From an uncultured Propionivibrio sp. (GTDB taxonomy: Bacteria; Pseudomonadota; Gammaproteobacteria; Burkholderiales; Rhodocyclaceae): 48,740 nt of DNA. The notes below the pieces were generated by a model. The model did no database searches. It saw only the letters and a program-made list of their open reading frames with translations, and was not told where the DNA came from. The stretch spans positions 1-48,740 of the forward strand of contig CALAIL010000041.1 in NCBI GenBank assembly GCA_937923255.1. Direction: 5' to 3'. The position numbers and the translations under genes were made by a program. Positions 13,018 to 21,586 of this stretch are shown one piece after another (position 1 is the first letter of the stretch; every line of letters starts with the position of its first letter).

Positions 13018-13812
13018 TTAGAGGCGGAAGTTCTCGCCGAGATACACCTTACGGACGTCTTCATTATAAATGATTTCATCGGGCCGACCGGCCGCCAATA
13101 CCATGCCGTCATTGAGAATATACGCGTGATCGCAAATACCGAGCGTCTCGCGCACGTTATGGTCGGTAATCAGCACGCCGATGTTGCGCTCTTTGAGAAA
13201 GCGGATGATTTTCTGGATGTCGAGCACGGCGATCGGATCAATTCCGGCGAATGGTTCGTCGAGCAGAATAAAGCGCGGCTGCGTCGCCAGAGCGCGTGCG
13301 ATCTCGACACGCCGCCGCTCGCCGCCGGACAGCGCCGCCGCCGGACTGTTGCGGATATGCCCAATGTGCAGATCTTCGATCAGATCACTGGTGCGGCGTT
13401 CGACTTCCGCCGCCGAGTGCCCTTGCAGCTCCAGAACAGCACGGATATTCTCGGTCACGCTCAGCTTGCGGAACACCGAGGCTTCCTGCGGCAAATAGGA
13501 AATTCCCATATGGGCGCGGCGATGAATCGGCAGGTGCGTAATCCGTTGGCCGTCGATGAGCACCTCGCCGCTATCGCAGGCGACCAGCCCGACCACCATA
13601 TAAAAGCAGGTGGTTTTACCCGCGCCGTTTGGCCCCAGCAGCCCGACGACCTCGCCGCTGCACACCTCAAGCGAAACGCCCTGTATAACCTGGCGTTTTT
13701 TGTAACGCTTGCGTAAATCCTGCGTCGCCAGCGTACTTTGCACGCGGATTGGATTTTCGACAGGATCGCCGTCGGCATTGCTGACAACGTGGCTGTTTTC
13801 GGCTTCGTTCAT
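13018..13812 (-). CDS. lptB: LPS export ABC transporter ATP-binding protein
   Basis: ATPase of the LptB2FG complex that extracts LPS from the inner membrane. Of 264 residues: Walker [10 protein letters not shown] (60-68), signature LSGGE (161-165), Walker [13 protein letters not shown] (181-192), switch His in [10 protein letters not shown]. The first 28 residues are an acidic extension beyond typical LptB. The start lies 3 bases after the recX stop. lptA and lptC, the usual upstream partners, are absent from this position. Confidence 0.96.
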   Translation of the reverse strand: MNEAENSHVVSNADGDPVENPIRVQSTLATQDLRKRYKKRQVIQGVSLEVCSGEVVGLLGPNGAGKTTCFYMVVGLVACDSGEVLIDGQRITHLPIHRRAHMGISYLPQEASVFRKLSVTENIRAVLELQGHSAAEVERRTSDLIEDLHIGHIRNSPAAALSGGERRRVEIARALATQPRFILLDEPFAGIDPIAVLDIQKIIRFLKERNIGVLITDHNVRETLGICDHAYILNDGMVLAAGRPDEIIYNEDVRKVYLGENFRL

Positions 13813-13815
13813 GCT

Positions 13816-14427
13816 TTATTCTTCATCAAAATCCGCGCCCAGGGCGCGGCGGATGGTTTCGCCGGAAAATCCCCGGCGCATCAGAAAGCGCACCTGCTTC
13901 GCCCGTCCGGCGGCATCCAGCGCTGGCGGCTGCGCACCGAACCGGCGCTGCCACACCTGGCGCGCCCGCGCGACTTCATCCCCACAGGCGGCCAGCGCCG
14001 TCTCGACCAGCGCGGCGTCGACGCCACGGGCGCGCAGTTCCTGCGACAGACGCCGATTGCCATAACGCGCGCCGCGCGCATTCAAGCGCGCTTCCACATA
14101 ACGCGCGTCGGAGAGCAGGCGACGCGCTTCCAGATCGTCGAGCAGTGCGGCCAGCACCTCGTCCGACTCGGCGTATGCGGCCAGTTTACGCGCCAACTCG
14201 GCGCGGGAATGTTCACGGCGGGCCAACATGCCCAGCGCCCGCGCGCGCAGGCTGATGCCGGAATTCGCCGTATTGCGCGCGCGGTCAAGGCGCCTTGCGG
14301 CATCTTCCGGCAGCCTTTCGACGCCGCTTCCGTCACCGCCGATTCCCTGTTCGGCGCCGTATTCAGCCTTGTGCCCGAATCGGCGGATCTTGCCTTCCCG
14401 GCGCGCTTCTTCCCGCCCCATCGGCAT
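13816..14427 (-). CDS. recX: Regulatory protein RecX
   Basis: Modulator of RecA filaments and recombinase activity. The conserved part starts at ISLRARALGMLARREHSRAEL and continues through LEARRLLSDARYVEARLNAR and a QVRFLMRRGFSGETIRRAL end. The frame is open far into recA; the ATG at 14427 is chosen because it is the first after the recA stop, leaving about 200 residues. Roughly 65 residues before the conserved core have no counterpart in ordinary RecX, so a later start is possible. It follows recA by about 20 bases. Confidence 0.85.
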   Translation of the reverse strand: MPMGREEARREGKIRRFGHKAEYGAEQGIGGDGSGVERLPEDAARRLDRARNTANSGISLRARALGMLARREHSRAELARKLAAYAESDEVLAALLDDLEARRLLSDARYVEARLNARGARYGNRRLSQELRARGVDAALVETALAACGDEVARARQVWQRRFGAQPPALDAAGRAKQVRFLMRRGFSGETIRRALGADFDEE

Positions 14428-14449
14428 CTGATCCGCCGCTGCGCCTTGC

Positions 14450-15463
14450 CTAAGCCTCATCCGCCTGCGGCAACGGCACATTGACGGCAGCGCGGATCTT
14501 CGCCTCGATTTCACCCGCCACCTGCGGATTGACGCGCAGATATTCGCGCACGTTGTCTTTGCCCTGGCCGATCTTGTCGCCGTTGTAGGCATACCAGGAG
14601 CCGGATTTGTCGATCAGCTTGTGGGCCACGCCCAGCTCGATGATTTCGCCTTCGCGCGAAATGCCTTCACCGTACAGAATGTCGAAAATCGCTTCGCGGA
14701 AAGGCGGAGAAACCTTGTTTTTAACCACTTTGACGCGGGTTTCGTTGCCAATCACCTCATCGCCTTTCTTGATGGCGCCGATGCGGCGGATATCCAGGCG
14801 CACCGAGGCATAGAACTTGAGCGCATTGCCGCCGGTTGTCGTTTCCGGGTTGCCGAACATGACGCCGATCTTCATGCGAATCTGGTTGATGAAGATAACC
14901 AGCGTATTGGTGCGGTTGATGTTCGCCGTCAGCTTGCGCAAGGCCTGACTCATCAGACGGGCGTGCAGGCCCGGCAGCGAATCCCCCATATCCCCCTCGA
15001 TTTCCGCCTTGGGCACCAGCGCCGCCACCGAGTCGATGACCACGACGTCGACACTGCCCGAACGCACCAGCATATCGGCGATTTCGAGCGCCTGCTCTCC
15101 GGTATCCGGCTGCGAGATGAGCAGATCGTCGAGCTTGACGCCCAGCTTCTGCGCATACACCGGATCAAGCGCATGCTCGGCGTCGATAAAAGCCGCCGTC
15201 CCGCCGAGTTTCTGCATCTCGGCGATGACCTGAAGCGTCAGCGTTGTCTTGCCGGAAGATTCCGGGCCGTAAATCTCGATAACCCGCCCGCGCGGCAGGC
15301 CGCCGACACCCAGCGCAATGTCAAGACCGAGCGAGCCGGTCGAAACCACCTGCAAATCCTTTTCGACGCTGCCCTCGCCCATTTTCATGATCGAGCCTTT
15401 GCCGAACTGCCTTTCGATCTGGGCCAGCGCCGCGGCTAGCGCCTTTGCCTTGTTATCGTCCAT
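14450..15463 (-). CDS. recA: Recombinase RecA
   Basis: DNA strand-exchange ATPase and coprotease for LexA. The 337-residue product has Walker A GPESSGKT (66-73), the conserved [17 protein letters not shown], loop L2 with [18 protein letters not shown], and an acidic-poor C-terminus. It stands behind a LexA-type box at 15631-15646 and is followed by recX. Confidence 0.99.
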   Translation of the reverse strand: MDDNKAKALAAALAQIERQFGKGSIMKMGEGSVEKDLQVVSTGSLGLDIALGVGGLPRGRVIEIYGPESSGKTTLTLQVIAEMQKLGGTAAFIDAEHALDPVYAQKLGVKLDDLLISQPDTGEQALEIADMLVRSGSVDVVVIDSVAALVPKAEIEGDMGDSLPGLHARLMSQALRKLTANINRTNTLVIFINQIRMKIGVMFGNPETTTGGNALKFYASVRLDIRRIGAIKKGDEVIGNETRVKVVKNKVSPPFREAIFDILYGEGISREGEIIELGVAHKLIDKSGSWYAYNGDKIGQGKDNVREYLRVNPQVAGEIEAKIRAAVNVPLPQADEA

Positions 15464-15630
15464 GGCGTGTCCTCTTCATCCTTTTCGTTCCTTCGTCCTT
15501 TTCGTCTATCTGAATGATGCCGTCCGTCGCCCGAATTGCCTGGCAACCAGGCGAAACAAATACGGCCGGATTATCGCACGATGCCGGACAGGCACATGTG
15601 CGGAATACGCGATCTTTATACACCTGATTA

Positions 15631-15646
15631 CTGTAATTATATACAG
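15631..15646 (-). promoter_or_regulatory. LexA (SOS) box upstream of recA
   Basis: CTGTAATTATATACAG fits the proteobacterial LexA consensus CTGT-N8-ACAG exactly. On the minus strand the box contains TATAAT, which could be the recA -10 element so that LexA would cover the promoter. The site is 168 bases before the recA ATG, so the recA leader would be fairly long. No good -35 is evident. Confidence 0.8.
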
Positions 15647-15679
15647 CTTTTACCCGTAAAAACCAGTCATGCGCACTGC

Positions 15680-16228
15680 TTATGCGCTCATGGCGCCGAC
15701 CGCACTACCGTCAGGTTCCGCCAGCAGGCCGCTCAAGGCATAGGCCACCGCCTGCGCCCGCACCTGGGCGCGCGTTCCAGAAAAACGGCGCGCGCTGACG
15801 CGCAATGCACCGCTCCGCGCCGCCCAGGCAAAACAGACCAGACCGACCGGCTTTTCCGCCGAACCGCCGCTCGGCCCGGCCACGCCGGTAATTGCCAGCG
15901 CAAAATCAGCGCGGCTGTGCGTCAGCGCGCCGGTGGCCATGGCTGCCGCCGTGGCTTCGCTGACCGCCCCGTGCACGGCCAGCGTTTCCGCATCGACGCC
16001 GAGCATCTCCTGCTTGGCCGCGTTGGAATAAGTGACGAAACCGCGCTCAAACCAGACGGAACTGCCGGCAATCGCCGTCAGGCATTGCGCCACCCAGCCG
16101 CCGGTACACGATTCCGCTGCCGCCAGCCGCTGTCCGCGTGCGCCCAGCATCTCGCCCACACGCGCAGCCAGCGCTTCAAGCGCCGCCTGAGTAGGCGCGG
16201 AAACAAGCATAGGATCGGCGTCCGTCAT
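15680..16228 (-). CDS. pncC: Nicotinamide-nucleotide amidase (CinA C-terminal domain)
   Basis: Deamidates NMN to nicotinic acid mononucleotide in pyridine nucleotide recycling. The 182-residue protein is the stand-alone CinA C-terminal domain: AESCTGGWVAQ (39-48), VTYSNAAKQEMLGV, and AITGVAGPSGGSAEKPVG. The ATG at 16228 is used because AGGAGGG stands just upstream; this places it 11 bases after the pgpA stop. It forms the conserved thiL-pgpA-pncC series. Confidence 0.93.
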   Translation of the reverse strand: MTDADPMLVSAPTQAALEALAARVGEMLGARGQRLAAAESCTGGWVAQCLTAIAGSSVWFERGFVTYSNAAKQEMLGVDAETLAVHGAVSEATAAAMATGALTHSRADFALAITGVAGPSGGSAEKPVGLVCFAWAARSGALRVSARRFSGTRAQVRAQAVAYALSGLLAEPDGSAVGAMSA

Positions 16229-16239
16229 GTTTTCCCTCC

Positions 16240-16746
16240 TCAAACTCCGAAAAATTGCACGATGGCCAGCACCAGAATCGCATAACAGGCGGCGAACAGG
16301 TCGTCGGCCATAACGCCAAAACCATTCTTCACCTGCGTATCGAAATACCGGGCCGGTTGCGGCTTAACGATGTCGAAAAAGCGAAACAGCAAAAACGCCG
16401 CGCCTTGCCACGCCCAGCCCGGCGGGCAGCAGAACAGCACCAGCCAGAACGGCACAATTTCATCCCAGACGATGCTCCCGTGATCGACCGCGCCCAGATC
16501 GGCACCTGTTTTCTGCACGGCCGGCACGCCGAGAGCAAAGCACACGGCCAAAAGGCCCGCCAACTGCGCATCGCCCAGCCACGCCCGCAGCGGCAGAAAC
16601 AAGGCCCAGGCCAGCAGCGTCCCGACCGTCCCCGGCGCCAGCGGCGACAGGCCGCTGCCAAAACCGCAGGCGACAAAATGCGCCGGATGCGAAAAGAGAA
16701 AACGCAAGGACGGCGCCTTACGGTGCGGGATATCGATGTCGGACAT
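16240..16746 (-). CDS. pgpA: Phosphatidylglycerophosphatase A
   Basis: Inner-membrane enzyme dephosphorylating phosphatidylglycerophosphate to phosphatidylglycerol. The 168-residue product has GSGLSPLAPGTVGTL, DHGSIVWDEIV (metal site) and FRFFDIVKPQPARYFD with VKNGFGVMADDLFA, plus several membrane helices. thiL would normally lie just upstream; here three membrane-protein paralogues intervene. Its first 16 codons reappear as two fossils at 17962-18009 and 19213-19260. Confidence 0.95.
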   Translation of the reverse strand: MSDIDIPHRKAPSLRFLFSHPAHFVACGFGSGLSPLAPGTVGTLLAWALFLPLRAWLGDAQLAGLLAVCFALGVPAVQKTGADLGAVDHGSIVWDEIVPFWLVLFCCPPGWAWQGAAFLLFRFFDIVKPQPARYFDTQVKNGFGVMADDLFAACYAILVLAIVQFFGV

Positions 16747-16758
16747 ATCAATGCATGC

Positions 16759-16775
16759 CTTTTAACCGTTAAAAG
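16759..16775. repeat. Palindrome between paralogue 1 and pgpA
   Basis: CTTTTAAC-C-GTTAAAAG, 8-base arms around one base, 12 bases upstream of the pgpA start. It could be a small hairpin or an operator. The fossil pgpA starts at the other two junctions lack it. Confidence 0.6.
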
Positions 16776-16797
16776 CAAGGAAAATAAATCCCGGCGC

Positions 16798-17820
16798 TCA
16801 TAAAAACAGATCCAAAAGCGACCACAATATTACAAACAATATTAAACAACATTGCGCTATTCTAATCTTTCGCTTCTGCTGAGATTCCCTACGATTTAAC
16901 TCATCTGCAATTATCTTACAATCTTCTTCGCACTGCTTTAATTGCTCCAACTGATCAGGCAAAAATTCATTCTTTTGCCCATCTTTTATATTGACACTAT
17001 TTTCAGAAATACGCCTTATTGCCCCATTATATGCATCAGAAAAGAATGGATTCCAATCATACTGGCGCCCCGTGGACTTTTCCCAAAGCAAATTAGCCGC
17101 CATTTCAATCGTTTCCGGGGCCTTATGTTTACTATTACTATTTAGTGCAATAGTAATAGTAAAATAATTGGTATGGGCACGCACCAGACCCAAATAAATA
17201 AGTATTCTCCGTATCCAACGTTTTTCCAATATAGACTGGCTATTTTCAACATAAAAATATAAAGTGTAATAACGTGAGTCAAATCTACTTGAATAGGACG
17301 AAAGATAAATACCAAAAACCTGGTGCCAGGGAATAAAGCCATATCGAGGTGTAAAAAAGCCGTCCCGACTCAACTCACACGCAGGCTTTCCTAGATAAGG
17401 AATAAAATCAAAAGAATACAAAACTGCCATAACCAGTATGCAGCTACTTACTAATATAATTTTCCAACTTACCAGATTTAATATTTCCCCATCATATATC
17501 AGCATAAGCCCTATTACAATAATAAACAGACTAAATAGAAACATACCTGGAAGTCTTTCAGCGCCAGTTTTTAATACTTTTCCAGCAGGCCAGAAACTTA
17601 TTTCTATCAGTTCGCGTATTTCCTGTTTCGCTTTTTGAATATATCTTTTTTCTCGATTATTTAAATATTTTTTATCTAGAATATTTACGCATATAATTAT
17701 CCCCAAGCCTAAACCAATAGCGATAGCAGCCATAGCTATATCGCTATAGACTTTTGCTATTCCGACACCAAGCATTAATATCCCTGGCAATAATAACAAC
17801 ATAATTATTACACGTAACAT
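16798..17820 (-). CDS. AT-rich membrane protein, paralogue 1 (STM3941-like)
   Basis: Function unknown. The 340-residue protein has two N-terminal membrane helices (from MLRVIIMLLLLPG), a short basic loop (KKYLNNREKRYIQKAKQE), two more helices, and a soluble core with LGKPACELSRDGFFTPRYGF, IPWHQVFGIYLSSY, FYVENSQSILEKRW and TIALNSNS. A charged coiled segment and a final hydrophobic helix follow. The core resembles the PH-like STM3941 family, by eye only. The ATG at 17820 is used because MLRVI is conserved in all three copies. Base composition is far more AT-rich than the neighbours, pointing to acquisition. It sits between thiL and pgpA. Confidence 0.75.
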   Translation of the reverse strand: MLRVIIMLLLLPGILMLGVGIAKVYSDIAMAAIAIGLGLGIIICVNILDKKYLNNREKRYIQKAKQEIRELIEISFWPAGKVLKTGAERLPGMFLFSLFIIVIGLMLIYDGEILNLVSWKIILVSSCILVMAVLYSFDFIPYLGKPACELSRDGFFTPRYGFIPWHQVFGIYLSSYSSRFDSRYYTLYFYVENSQSILEKRWIRRILIYLGLVRAHTNYFTITIALNSNSKHKAPETIEMAANLLWEKSTGRQYDWNPFFSDAYNGAIRRISENSVNIKDGQKNEFLPDQLEQLKQCEEDCKIIADELNRRESQQKRKIRIAQCCLILFVILWSLLDLFL

Positions 17821-17930
17821 TTCAGTCAAATAATAAATAAAAGTTGATTGATTCGGACAATTTAGATACTTAAATCTTTTAAATTAACAACTTATCATAA
17901 ACTGCAACGTTGCATTAACCAATAAGTGTT

Positions 17931-17952
17931 TATATTCTGCCGTCAGAATATA
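17931..17952. repeat. Conserved hairpin upstream of paralogue 1
   Basis: TATATTCTG-CCGT-CAGAATATA, a perfect 9-base stem with a 4-base loop. The same hairpin occurs upstream of paralogue 2 (19182-19203) with the loop CCAT. It could be a weak terminator or processing site between copies. Confidence 0.7.
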
Positions 17953-17961
17953 CGGGATTAC

Positions 17962-18009
17962 CTAGAATTTCATACGTGCTTTACGAGGCGGGATATCGAT
18001 GCCGGGCAT
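17962..18009 (-). pseudogene. Fossil of the pgpA start, copy 1
   Basis: The minus strand reads MPGIDIPPRKARMKF then TAG, against the PgpA start MSDIDIPHRKAPSLRF. The sequence ATGCATTGATATG around the start is also shared with pgpA. It shows that an ancestral duplication unit ran from the membrane gene into pgpA. It may now be only a spacer or a 15-codon leader. Confidence 0.8.
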
Positions 18010-18055
18010 ATCAATGCATTTTAGCAATATTGAAAAAAGGAAATGGATTCCGCAC

Positions 18056-19075
18056 TTATGAAAAAATCCCCTTCAAAAATGGCCATAATAGCGTAGCCAA
18101 TATTCCAAATATCAATAGCCTAGTTAACCACTTAATTTTGGATTCATAACGACAAAGTTCATTTTCTATTATCTTGAGATCTCTGAGATTTTCCTCAAAT
18201 TTCTGCTCCCAATCATGCATAGAGCCATTCTCTTGCACATCCATATTGATACTATTTTCTGAAATACGTCTTACCGCATCATTGTACGCATCGGAAAGCC
18301 ATGGTTTCCAATCATACTGGCGCCCCGTGGCCTTATTCCAAAGCAATTTAGCCACCGCTCCAATTGTTTCTGGCGTCTCGTATTTACTATTACTATTTAA
18401 TGCAATAGCAATATTAAAATAATTAGCATGGGCATGCACCAAACCTAAATAAACAAGCATTCTCTGCACCCAACGTTTTTCTATTATAGACTGGCTATTT
18501 TCAACATGAAAATATAAAGTATAATGACGCAAATCAAACCTATCTGAATAAGACGAAAGAGCAATACCAAAAACCTGGCACCAGGGAATAAAACCCCATC
18601 GGGGTGTAAAAAATCCGTCCCGACTCAGCTCGCACGCAGGTTTTCCCAAATAAGGAATAGAATTAAAAAAATACAGAGCCGCCATAACTAGTATGCAACC
18701 ACTTGCTAATATAATTTCCAAACTTACCGGATCTGATATCATTTCATTGTATATTAGTATAGAACCTATCACAATAATAAATAAACTAAATAAAAATATA
18801 CCAAGATTTATTTCCGGGTCGGTTCTCAATACTTTTCCAGCAGGCCAGGAACTTATTTTCATCAGTTTGTGTATTTCCTCCTTTACTTTTTGAGTATGTT
18901 TTCTTTCTCGCTTCTTTAAATATTTTTCATCTAGAATATTTGCGTATCTTATTGTCAAAAAACCCAGGCCAATAACAACAGCAGCAATAGCCATATCGCG
19001 AAATCCTATTATCAGTCCGGCAGTAATTATTATTACTCCCAGCAATGATAATAATGTACTTATTACACGCAACAT
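18056..19075 (-). CDS. AT-rich membrane protein, paralogue 2 (STM3941-like)
   Basis: Function unknown. At 339 residues it is collinear with paralogue 1: N-terminal helix pair from MLRVISTLLSLLGV, basic loop KKYLKKRERKHTQKVKEE, second helix pair, core LGKPACELSRDGFFTPRWGF and IPWCQVFGIALSSYSDRFD, then YFHVENSQSIIEKRW and IALNSNSKYETPETI. A charged stretch and one C-terminal helix close it. The ATG at 19075 matches the conserved start. Like its neighbours it is strongly AT-rich. It probably shares a transcript with paralogues 1 and 3, though the hairpins between copies may modulate this. Confidence 0.75.
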   Translation of the reverse strand: MLRVISTLLSLLGVIIITAGLIIGFRDMAIAAVVIGLGFLTIRYANILDEKYLKKRERKHTQKVKEEIHKLMKISSWPAGKVLRTDPEINLGIFLFSLFIIVIGSILIYNEMISDPVSLEIILASGCILVMAALYFFNSIPYLGKPACELSRDGFFTPRWGFIPWCQVFGIALSSYSDRFDLRHYTLYFHVENSQSIIEKRWVQRMLVYLGLVHAHANYFNIAIALNSNSKYETPETIGAVAKLLWNKATGRQYDWKPWLSDAYNDAVRRISENSINMDVQENGSMHDWEQKFEENLRDLKIIENELCRYESKIKWLTRLLIFGILATLLWPFLKGIFS

Positions 19076-19181
19076 TTCAGTCAAATAATAAATAAAAATT
19101 GATTTGGACAATTTGGATATTCAAGCTTTTTAAGTTATCAGCTTATCATAAACTGTAGTATTGCATTAACTAATAAGCATT

Positions 19182-19203
19182 TATATTCTGCCATCAGAAT
19201 ATA
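19182..19203. repeat. Conserved hairpin upstream of paralogue 2
   Basis: TATATTCTG-CCAT-CAGAATATA, the second copy of the 9-base-stem hairpin at 17931. The arms are identical and the loop differs at one base. Confidence 0.7.
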
Positions 19204-19212
19204 CGGGATTAC

Positions 19213-19260
19213 CTAGAATTTCATACGTGCTTTACAAGGCGGGATATCGATACCGGACAT
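19213..19260 (-). pseudogene. Fossil of the pgpA start, copy 2
   Basis: The minus strand reads MSGIDIPPCKARMKF then TAG. It is closely similar to the fossil at 17962-18009 and to the first codons of pgpA. The start codons of pgpA and the two fossils are 1263 and 1251 bases apart, which gives the period of the tandem array. Confidence 0.8.
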
Positions 19261-19308
19261 ATCAATACACTTTAGCAATGTTGAAAACAAAGGAGATGAA
19301 TCCTGCGT

Positions 19309-20469
19309 TCATGAAAAAAACTTCTTCAGAAGTGACAATAATATTACAGTCAATATCAAACAATACTGCGCTATTCTATCTATCCGCTTCCGCTGAGATT
19401 CTTCACGATTCAATTCGTCAGTAATTATCTTTAAAGATTCTTCGTTTGATTTGAGTTTTTCTAGCAAATCAAGCAGAATCTTATCCTCTTGATCGTCTTC
19501 CATATTGACGCTGCTTTCTGAAATACGCTTTACCCCCTCACTATACTCATCAAAAAAGAATGGATTCCAACCATGCGGCCGCCCTGTAGCCTTTTCCCAA
19601 AGGAATCTGGTCATAATTTCAATCGTTTCCGGCGTCTCATGTTTACTATGTAATATAATAACAATATTAAAATCATCGTCTTGAGTACGCACCAAACCCA
19701 AATAAATAAGCACTCTCCGCATCCAGCGTTTCTTCAAAATAGACTGGCTATTTTTGATGCGAAAATCTAAAGAATAATGACACGAGCCAAATATGCCGGT
19801 ATGGGTCCAAAGATGAATACCAAGAACTTGATGCCAGGGAATAAAACCCCATCGAGGCGTAAAAAAGCCATCCTGACTCAGCTCAAATGCTGGCTTTCCC
19901 AGATAAAAAATAATTCTAGAGAGATACAAAACTGCTACGACCAGCATGCAACCACTTGCTAATATAATTTCCCAGCTTACCGGATTTAATGTCATTCCTT
20001 TACGTATCAGTATGGGGCCCATCACGATAAAAAACAGGCTAAACAAAAACATACCGAGATCTAGTTCAGAGTCGGTTTTTAACACTTTTCCAGTAGGCCA
20101 TGAACTTATTTCCCTCAGTTTGTTCCATTCTTGTTTCATTTTTTGAGTATGTCTTCTTTCTCGCTCCTGCAAATATTTTTTATCTAGAGTATTTGCATAT
20201 ATAATTATCGCAAAGCCCAAGCTAATAACAACAGCACTTATAGCCATATCGCGATAGCCTGTCGCCGTTCCGACGCCAATTATTATTATCCCCAGCGCCA
20301 ATAGCAATAATTTTTTATTTAGAACATTCACGTACCTGATTATTACCAAACCCAGTCCAACAACGATAGCAACCATAGCTATAGAGGTTTCGTGATTGCT
20401 TATCGCCATCCCGATGCCAATTATTATTAGTCCTGACAGTAATAACAATATACTTATTACACGCAACAT
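19309..20469 (-). CDS. AT-rich membrane protein, paralogue 3 with duplicated helix pair
   Basis: Function unknown. At 386 residues it is 46 longer than its paralogues because the first membrane-helix pair is doubled: LLLLSGLIIIGIGMA..VNVLNKK (about 8-53) is repeated as LLLLALGIIIIGVGTA..ANTLDKK (about 54-98). The rest is collinear: LGKPAFELSQDGFFTPRWGF, IPWHQVLGIHLW, FRIKNSQSILKKRW, a charged segment and a C-terminal helix. It follows thiL after about 110 bases. The copy is the most divergent of the three in the soluble part (IVIILHSKHETPE). Confidence 0.75.
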   Translation of the reverse strand: MLRVISILLLLSGLIIIGIGMAISNHETSIAMVAIVVGLGLVIIRYVNVLNKKLLLLALGIIIIGVGTATGYRDMAISAVVISLGFAIIIYANTLDKKYLQERERRHTQKMKQEWNKLREISSWPTGKVLKTDSELDLGMFLFSLFFIVMGPILIRKGMTLNPVSWEIILASGCMLVVAVLYLSRIIFYLGKPAFELSQDGFFTPRWGFIPWHQVLGIHLWTHTGIFGSCHYSLDFRIKNSQSILKKRWMRRVLIYLGLVRTQDDDFNIVIILHSKHETPETIEIMTRFLWEKATGRPHGWNPFFFDEYSEGVKRISESSVNMEDDQEDKILLDLLEKLKSNEESLKIITDELNREESQRKRIDRIAQYCLILTVILLSLLKKFFS

Positions 20470-20578
20470 TTTAGTTAAATAACAAATAAAGATTGATTGA
20501 TTTGGACAATTTAGATATTCAAGCCTTTTAAGTTACCGGCTTATCACAAATTTCTCGCATATTTTGCCTTTTCAAACT

Positions 20579-21586
20579 TCAAGCTGACTCAAAATGATCG
20601 AAACCCCGGCGTTGCGGCGTAACGCGCTGGCCGTCGGCATCGATAAGATTCACCGCGCCGGGTACATCATCCTGCCCAACTGCGCCCCCCTGACCGGCCG
20701 CGCTTACCTGCCCGATCCGCCAGAGCGGCAGGTCGAGCCGCGCGGCAAGTGCGGCAAGCGCGGCGCGCCGATCGGGCGCGGCCGTAAAAGCCAATTCGTA
20801 ATCGTCGCCGCCGGCGAGCTGGCAATCACGCGCCAGCACCGGATCGGCCCCCGCCGGGAGGCACGGCAGGTGCGCCATCCACACGTCGATGCAGCAGCGC
20901 GAACGCTCGGCGATATGGCCGACATCCGCCAGCAGACCGTCGGAAACGTCGATCGCGGCGTGCGCCAGAGCGTCCTGACGCAAGGCCAGCCCCAGCTCGA
21001 CGCGCGGCAGCGGCCGCTGCAAGGCTTCGACACAACGCTTCGCCAGCGCGGCAGGCAGCGCCGTGCGGCCTTGCAGATGCGCCAGCCCCAGCGCCGCCAG
21101 CCCCGGCTGCCCGGACACCCACAGGTCGTCGCCGGCTTGCGCGCCGTCGCGCCGCAAAGCCGCGCCGGCGGGGGCTTCGCCAATGGCCGTGACGCAGAAG
21201 TTGAGCGGCCCGCGCGTCGTGTCGCCACCGATGAGGTCGACGCCATAACGCCCGGCGCAGGCAAAAAGGCCCTCGGCAAACGCCGCCAGCCAGGCCTCAT
21301 CGGCCTGCGGCAGACTGCCGGCGAGCAGGATCCAGCGCGGCCGCGCGCCCATAGCGGCGAGGTCGGAAAGATTGACCGCCAGCGTTTTCCAGCCCAGCTG
21401 GCGCGGGTCAGTCTCCGGCAAAAAATGCGTGCCGGAAACCAGCATATCGGTCGTGATCGCCAGTTCCATGCCCGGCGCGGGCGCGATTAGGGCGCAATCG
21501 TCACCGGGGCCGAGCGCGGTCTGCGGCGTCGGGCGGGCAAAATAACGGTCGATCAGGGCAAATTCGGCGCGTTTTTCAGAGGTCAT
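20579..21586 (-). CDS. thiL: Thiamine-monophosphate kinase
   Basis: ATP-dependent phosphorylation of thiamine monophosphate to the diphosphate coenzyme. The 335-residue product has GPGDDCAL (GDD at 28-30), TTDMLVSGTHF, VNLSDLAAMGARP, GGDTTRGP (120-127) and IDVSDGLLADVGH. Its normal partners are nusB upstream and pgpA downstream; here a 1.3-kb repeat field and the paralogue array separate it from both. Confidence 0.96.
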   Translation of the reverse strand: MTSEKRAEFALIDRYFARPTPQTALGPGDDCALIAPAPGMELAITTDMLVSGTHFLPETDPRQLGWKTLAVNLSDLAAMGARPRWILLAGSLPQADEAWLAAFAEGLFACAGRYGVDLIGGDTTRGPLNFCVTAIGEAPAGAALRRDGAQAGDDLWVSGQPGLAALGLAHLQGRTALPAALAKRCVEALQRPLPRVELGLALRQDALAHAAIDVSDGLLADVGHIAERSRCCIDVWMAHLPCLPAGADPVLARDCQLAGGDDYELAFTAAPDRRAALAALAARLDLPLWRIGQVSAAGQGGAVGQDDVPGAVNLIDADGQRVTPQRRGFDHFESA

